Assembly: GCA_018372555.1 (NCBI GenBank)
Contig: JAHAIU010000013.1
Location: 1-34,359 of the forward strand
Reading direction: 5' to 3'
Source: Clostridium sp.
GTDB taxonomy: Bacteria > Bacillota > Clostridia > Clostridiales > Clostridiaceae
DNA: 34,359 bases
Numbering within the stretch: position 1 is the stretch's first letter; each line of letters starts with the position of its first letter. The position numbers and the translations under genes are program-made. Positions 30,357 to 34,359 of this stretch are shown piece by piece. The notes beneath the pieces are model-generated. The model saw only the letters and a list, made by a program, of their open reading frames with translations, searched no databases and was not told the DNA's origin.

Positions 30357-31382
30357 ATGAAAAAGGTTAAAAGATTACTTACAATGGCAATGGCTACTAT
30401 TATGGTAACAGCTTCATTAGTGGGATGTGGAAGTGGAGGCACTTCAGACGGTGATAAGGTAAAAGTTGGTGTATTATTATACAAATTTGATGATACTTAT
30501 ATTTCAACTGTTCGTCAAAGTTTAGAAAAGATTCAAAGTGAAAATCCAGATAAAGTTGAATTTACTTTCTATGATGGAAAAGGTGACCAAGCTACGCAAA
30601 ATGATGGTATAGATACATTATTACAAAAAGATGTGGATTTATTATTAGTTAACTTAGTAGATACAGGAGCTGCGCCAACTGTAATAGATAAGATTAAATC
30701 AGCTGAAAAACCAGTAGTTTTATTTAATAGAGAGCCAGCTACAGATACAATAAAAGGGTATGATAAAGCTATATTTGTTGGAACTAATGCTAAGGAAGCT
30801 GGAGTTATGCAAGGTAAGATTCTTACAGATTTTTGGAATAAGGATTCAAAAGCTGTAGATAAAAATGGAGATGGAATTTTGCAATATGTTATGTTAAAGG
30901 GAGAACCTGATAATCCAGAAGCAGTTGCAAGAACTGAGTATTCAGTTTCAACCTTAAATGACAATGGAATTAAGACTGAAGAGTTAGCACTTCAAGTTTG
31001 TAACTGGCAAAATGATTTAGCACAAAGTGCAACTGAAGCATGGTTATCAAGATTTGGTGATAAGATAGAAGCTGTTATATCTAATAATGATGGTATGGCT
31101 CAAGGTGCTATAGCTGCATTACAAGCTCAAGGATATAATAATGGAGATACTGCAAAGACTATTCCAGTGGTTGGAGTTGATGCTACAGCAGCAGCTCAAG
31201 ATTTAATTGGTAAAGGCTTTATGTTAGGATCAGTTCTTCAAGATGCAGATGGAATGGCTACGGCTTTATATGAAACTGGAATGAATTTAGCAGCAGGTAA
31301 GGATGCTATAGATGGGACTTCTTATAAATTTGATGATACTGGAGTTGCGGTACGTATTCCATACCAAGAATATACTAAATAA
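30357..31382 (+). CDS. mglB: Galactose/methyl-galactoside ABC transporter, substrate-binding lipoprotein
   Basis: 341 residues. A lipoprotein signal peptide (MKKVKRLLTMAMATIMVTAS, then lipobox LVGC; lipidated Cys about 24) precedes a periplasmic-binding-protein type I fold. Sugar-site and family stretches include GVLLYKFDDTYIS, LLVNLVDTGAAP, VLFNREP, AIFVGTNAKEAG and AVISNNDGMAQGAI; DKNGDGILQ (about 170) resembles the calcium loop of E. coli MglB. It binds galactose, glucose or methyl-galactoside outside the cell. The start at ATG 30357 has GAGGTGGAGGG upstream (30341-30351) and places the signal peptide correctly; a longer in-frame start at 30261 would lie before the cre site. mglA and mglC follow, with a stable hairpin between mglB and mglA. 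Confidence 0.95.
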   Translation: MKKVKRLLTMAMATIMVTASLVGCGSGGTSDGDKVKVGVLLYKFDDTYISTVRQSLEKIQSENPDKVEFTFYDGKGDQATQNDGIDTLLQKDVDLLLVNLVDTGAAPTVIDKIKSAEKPVVLFNREPATDTIKGYDKAIFVGTNAKEAGVMQGKILTDFWNKDSKAVDKNGDGILQYVMLKGEPDNPEAVARTEYSVSTLNDNGIKTEELALQVCNWQNDLAQSATEAWLSRFGDKIEAVISNNDGMAQGAIAALQAQGYNNGDTAKTIPVVGVDATAAAQDLIGKGFMLGSVLQDADGMATALYETGMNLAAGKDAIDGTSYKFDDTGVAVRIPYQEYTK

Positions 31383-31510
31383 GAAAAATATATTATGTTA
31401 TTACATTGAAGTAAATTGAATTTATTAAATATGATATTTCATAATTAAAACTTATTTATAGAAACTATATCAATAATAGCTTCTTAAATATTAAAAATAA
31501 TCTTCATAAT

Positions 31511-31542
31511 AAACTGCATAGTGAGTCTTCACTATGCAGTTT
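31511..31542 (+). other. Perfect 14-bp hairpin between mglB and mglA
   Basis: AAACTGCATAGTGA (31511-31524) pairs perfectly with 31529-31542 around GTCT. The next bases are AATAAATAAT, so there is no T-tract and it is not a standard terminator. Such a hairpin may stabilise the upstream mglB mRNA or cause partial termination, giving more binding protein than ATPase. Confidence 0.7.
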
Positions 31543-31571
31543 AATAAATAATAGAAAAGTGGTGAAAGGTT

Positions 31572-33071
31572 ATGGCAGATATAAAATATATTCTTGAAAT
31601 GATAAATATTTCTAAAGAGTTTCCAGGGGTTAAAGCATTAGATAAAGTTCAATTAAAGGTAAAGCCGGGCACTGTACATGCTTTGATGGGGGAAAATGGA
31701 GCTGGTAAATCTACTTTAATGAAATGCTTATTTGGTGTTTATATTGAAGATGGTGGAGAGATATTTATAAATGGTGTAAAGAGCAAATTCTCAAATCCAA
31801 AGCAGGCCATGGATAATGGTGTTGCAATGGTTCACCAAGAGCTAAACCAAGTTTTACAAAGAAATGTTATGGATAATATTTGGCTTGGTAGATATCCAGG
31901 AAATTTTGGAGTAGTAAATAAAAAAACTATGTATGAAGAAACTAAAAAAATACTAGATGAATTAGAGATAGAAGTTGATCCAAGAGCAAAGATGGCTAAG
32001 CTTTCTGTTTCACAAAGGCAAATGGTTGAAATAGCAAAGGCAGTTTCATATAATGCTAAAATATTAGTTTTAGACGAACCTACATCATCTTTAACAAATG
32101 AAGAAGTTAGGCATCTATTTAAAATTATAAATAAATTAAGGGATAAGGGCTGCGGTATTATATATATTTCTCATAAAATGGAGGAAATTCTTGAGATTTC
32201 TGATGATGTAACAATTATGCGTGATGGAAAATGGATAGATACGATTCCAGCTAAGGATCTTACAACAGATAAGATAATAAAACTAATGGTTGGACGTGAT
32301 TTAACTCATAGATTCCCACCAAAGATAAATAAACCTGAGGATGTTATATTAGAAGTTAAAAATTTAACTGGTACTTATCAGCCTTCAATAAGGGAAGTAT
32401 CCTTTGAATTAAAAAAGGGAGAAATACTTGGGGTGGCAGGCTTAGTTGGTTCTAAAAGAACCGAATTGTTGGAAACGATATTTGGAATAGCTAAACATAG
32501 TGATGGGGAAATAATTCTTCATGGGAATAAGGTAGAGAATATCGATTCTCGTAGGGCAATAAGAAATGGATTTGCTTTATTAACAGAAGAACGTAGAGCT
32601 AATGGTATATTTGGACAACTTGACATTAAGTTTAATACTATGATTGCTAATATAGATGGATATAGCAAATATGGGGTATTAGATAATAATAAAATGACTG
32701 AAGATACTAAATGGACAATAGATAGTATGAAGGTTAAGACGCCAAGCCAAAAAACATTAATTAGAAGTTTATCAGGAGGAAATCAACAAAAAGTAATTAT
32801 AGGAAGATGGCTTTTAACTAAACCTGAAATACTCTTGTTAGACGAGCCAACAAGAGGAATAGATGTTGGAGCTAAATATGAAATTTATCAACTTATTATA
32901 GATTTAGCAAATAAGGGCAAAGGAGTTATAGTTGTTTCTTCTGAAATGCCAGAATTATTAGGAATTTGTGACAGAATACTTGTAATGTCAAATGGGAAAG
33001 TGGCTGGAATAGGTGATGCAGATAAATTATCACAAGAAGATATTATGACTATGGCTGCTAAATATATTTAG
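31572..33071 (+). CDS. mglA: Galactose/methyl-galactoside ABC transporter, ATP-binding protein
   Basis: 499 residues with two ABC domains, as is typical of MglA/RbsA. The first has Walker A GENGAGKST (about 40-48), signature LSVSQRQMVEIAK and Walker B ILVLDEPTSSL. The second has a degenerate Walker A (GLVGSKRTEL), a standard signature LSGGNQQKVIIGR and Walker B ILLLDEPTRGID. It powers sugar import through MglC. The gene begins with AAAGGTGGTGAAAGG-type ribosome signals and is followed by mglC after 16 bases. Confidence 0.95.
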   Translation: MADIKYILEMINISKEFPGVKALDKVQLKVKPGTVHALMGENGAGKSTLMKCLFGVYIEDGGEIFINGVKSKFSNPKQAMDNGVAMVHQELNQVLQRNVMDNIWLGRYPGNFGVVNKKTMYEETKKILDELEIEVDPRAKMAKLSVSQRQMVEIAKAVSYNAKILVLDEPTSSLTNEEVRHLFKIINKLRDKGCGIIYISHKMEEILEISDDVTIMRDGKWIDTIPAKDLTTDKIIKLMVGRDLTHRFPPKINKPEDVILEVKNLTGTYQPSIREVSFELKKGEILGVAGLVGSKRTELLETIFGIAKHSDGEIILHGNKVENIDSRRAIRNGFALLTEERRANGIFGQLDIKFNTMIANIDGYSKYGVLDNNKMTEDTKWTIDSMKVKTPSQKTLIRSLSGGNQQKVIIGRWLLTKPEILLLDEPTRGIDVGAKYEIYQLIIDLANKGKGVIVVSSEMPELLGICDRILVMSNGKVAGIGDADKLSQEDIMTMAAKYI

Positions 33072-33087
33072 AATAGAGGTGGAACCT

Positions 33088-34110
33088 ATGAATAAAGTTA
33101 AATTTAACAAAGAGTCTTTACAAAATTTCTTACTTAATTATGCACTATATATAGTTCTATTTTTAATGATAGTGTTCTTTGTAATAAAGGAGCCAGGGTT
33201 TCTTTCATTAAAGAATTTTACTAATATTTTAAGTCAAGCATCAACGCGTGGTATTCTTGCGCTTGGTGTTGCTGGATTAATAGTACTTCAAGGTACTGAC
33301 CTTTCTGCTGGACGTATTTTAGGCTTTACGGCAATTGTATCAGCATCATTATTACAATCAACAACATATGCTGCTAAAATGTATCCTAATTTAAAAGAAT
33401 TACCATTAATATTACCAATGTTTATTGCGATAGTAATAGGTGGAATATTTGGAGCTATTAATGGATTCGGAGTTGCAAAACTGAAAGTTCATGCATTTAT
33501 TATAACTTTAGGTACGCAACTTATAGCCTATGGGGCATCTTGTCTATATATTGATAGACCACCACTAGGAGCTCAACCAGTTGCTAACTTAGATGAAAGA
33601 TACACTTCTTTTGTTAATGGTTATTTAAAATTAGGTAGTGTAGAAATACCTTACTTAGTATTTTATCTTGCAATTGTTGCAGCAATAATGTGGTTTGTAT
33701 GGAATAAAACAAAGCTTGGTAAAAATATGTTTGCTATTGGGGGTAACCCAGAAGCAGCTGCAGTTTCAGGTGTTAACTTAGTAAAGAACATAATGTTTAT
33801 ATTTATAATTTCAGGTGTACTTTATGGACTTGCAGGTTTCTTAGAAGCAGCTAGAGCAGGATCAACTACAACTAGTACTGGATTTAACTATGAACTAGAC
33901 GCAATATCTGCTTGTGTAGTTGGAGGTGTATCATTTACAGGAGGTATTGGTACAATTCCAGGAGTACTAATTGGTACAGTATTACTTCAAGTAATAAACT
34001 ATGGATTAAACTTCATAGGAGTAAATGCATATTGGCAATATATAATTAGAGGATTAATAATTATAGTTGCAGTTTCATTAGATGTAAGAAAATATATTGC
34101 TAAAAAATAA
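33088..34110 (+). CDS. mglC: Galactose/methyl-galactoside ABC transporter, permease
   Basis: 340 residues with about eight to ten hydrophobic segments, the size and layout of MglC/RbsC. The permease-type sequences GLIVLQGTDLSAGRILGFTA, INGFGVAKLKVHAFIITLGTQ, NMFAIGGNPEAAAVSGVNL and CVVGGVSFTGGIGTIPGVLIG are characteristic. The start ATG 33088 is preferred over GTG 33079, because AGAGGTGG (33075-33082) lies 5 bases before it and overlaps the GTG. It is the membrane channel for MglB-delivered sugar and follows mglA. Confidence 0.95.
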   Translation: MNKVKFNKESLQNFLLNYALYIVLFLMIVFFVIKEPGFLSLKNFTNILSQASTRGILALGVAGLIVLQGTDLSAGRILGFTAIVSASLLQSTTYAAKMYPNLKELPLILPMFIAIVIGGIFGAINGFGVAKLKVHAFIITLGTQLIAYGASCLYIDRPPLGAQPVANLDERYTSFVNGYLKLGSVEIPYLVFYLAIVAAIMWFVWNKTKLGKNMFAIGGNPEAAAVSGVNLVKNIMFIFIISGVLYGLAGFLEAARAGSTTTSTGFNYELDAISACVVGGVSFTGGIGTIPGVLIGTVLLQVINYGLNFIGVNAYWQYIIRGLIIIVAVSLDVRKYIAKK

Positions 34111-34130
34111 AAATAAAGGAAATGATGATA

Positions 34131-34295
34131 ATGGAAAATGAAGCTATTAAAGAAAAAGTAGAAGAAGTTCCAAAGAAGTCTATGAGGGATACACTTTATG
34201 GAAATTTAAATGTATCAGTAAAAACAATGGATAATGTTTTAGTAGTATTAATTACTTTACTTATTTTATCACTAATAATAGGAGTATTAGTATAA
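34131..34295 (+). CDS. 54-residue single-pass membrane protein after mglC
   Basis: MENEAIKEKVEEVPKKSMRD begins a charged N-terminus, followed by TLYGNLNVSVKTMDN and then one hydrophobic helix (VLVVLITLLILSLIIGVLV, 36-54) at the extreme C-terminus. Codon use matches neighbours. It starts 20 bases after mglC with an AAAGGA site (34115-34120); ATGs at 34122 and 34125 are in frame and could also be used. A strong terminator follows, so it is the last gene of the mgl transcript. I do not recognise it; it may be a small partner of the transporter. Confidence 0.7.
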   Translation: MENEAIKEKVEEVPKKSMRDTLYGNLNVSVKTMDNVLVVLITLLILSLIIGVLV

Positions 34296-34322
34296 AGTAT
34301 AAAAGAAATATTCTGTTCATAT

Positions 34323-34359
34323 AATGAGGTGGTGTTGATTATAACCCACCTCATTTTTA
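34323..34359 (+). terminator. Intrinsic terminator of the mgl operon
   Basis: AATGAGGTGG (34323-34332) pairs with CCACCTCATT (34346-34355), possibly extended by GTT/AAC, followed by a T-run at the window end. Confidence 0.9.

Overview
The window is AT-rich, low-GC chromosomal DNA with short intergenic spaces, strong GGAGG-type ribosome sites, frequent TTG starts and many short intrinsic terminators. The gene set includes V-type ATPase, a trimeric [FeFe]-hydrogenase, an S-box ahead of metF, a SufCBDSU operon, a C. perfringens-like agr locus and a CcpA-type operator. This points to an anaerobic Clostridium (sensu stricto) or a close relative; I do not name a species. I see no rRNA, tRNA, CRISPR array, insertion sequence or prophage gene.

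Layout. 1-715: end of a V-type ATPase operon (tail of subunit B, then subunit D). 831-1868: tagO-like lipid-linked sugar-phosphate transferase with its own promoter. 1966-3889: methionine / activated-methyl-cycle genes, namely an S-box riboswitch, metF (apparently out of frame with its ATG across a seven-A run) and luxS. 4186-8292: hydC-hydB-hydA, an electron-bifurcating hydrogenase. 8505-12095: agr-type quorum-sensing locus (DUF5317 membrane protein, AgrC-like membrane stub, agrB, agrD) followed by a GGDEF + HD-GYP cyclic-di-GMP protein. 12211-16310: AI-2E-family permease (minus strand), Nudix hydrolase, alpha/beta hydrolase and GNAT acetyltransferase, with a degenerate intergenic repeat present in three copies. 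16680-21684: suf operon for Fe-S cluster assembly. 22041-25379: CNNM/CBS protein and small unknown proteins, ending with a protein that carries two blocks of exactly ten GX3 repeats. 25552-27658: ZIP metal transporter and a second AI-2E-family permease. 27759-30099 (minus strand): UbiA-family prenyltransferase, LemA and TPM-domain protein. 30285-34359: mglBAC galactose/methyl-galactoside ABC transporter with a cre site, then a 54-residue membrane miniprotein and a terminator.

How the parts connect. The hydrogenase and the Suf machinery fit a fermentative Fe-S-rich metabolism. metF and luxS both serve homocysteine/methyl-group recycling. The agr locus lacks an adjacent AgrC kinase and AgrA regulator; the next gene downstream, a cyclic-di-GMP protein, has no obvious room for its own promoter, so a link between peptide signalling and cyclic-di-GMP is a testable idea.

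The observations I would check first are the double deca-GX3 protein (24621-25379), the metF A-AAA-AAG frame change (2358-2365), the predicted autoinducing peptide with a second cysteine in the ring (10204-10338), two terminator hairpins whose 3' arm carries the ribosome-binding site of the next gene (23394-23441 and 29132-29188), and the three-copy intergenic repeat (13376-15729).
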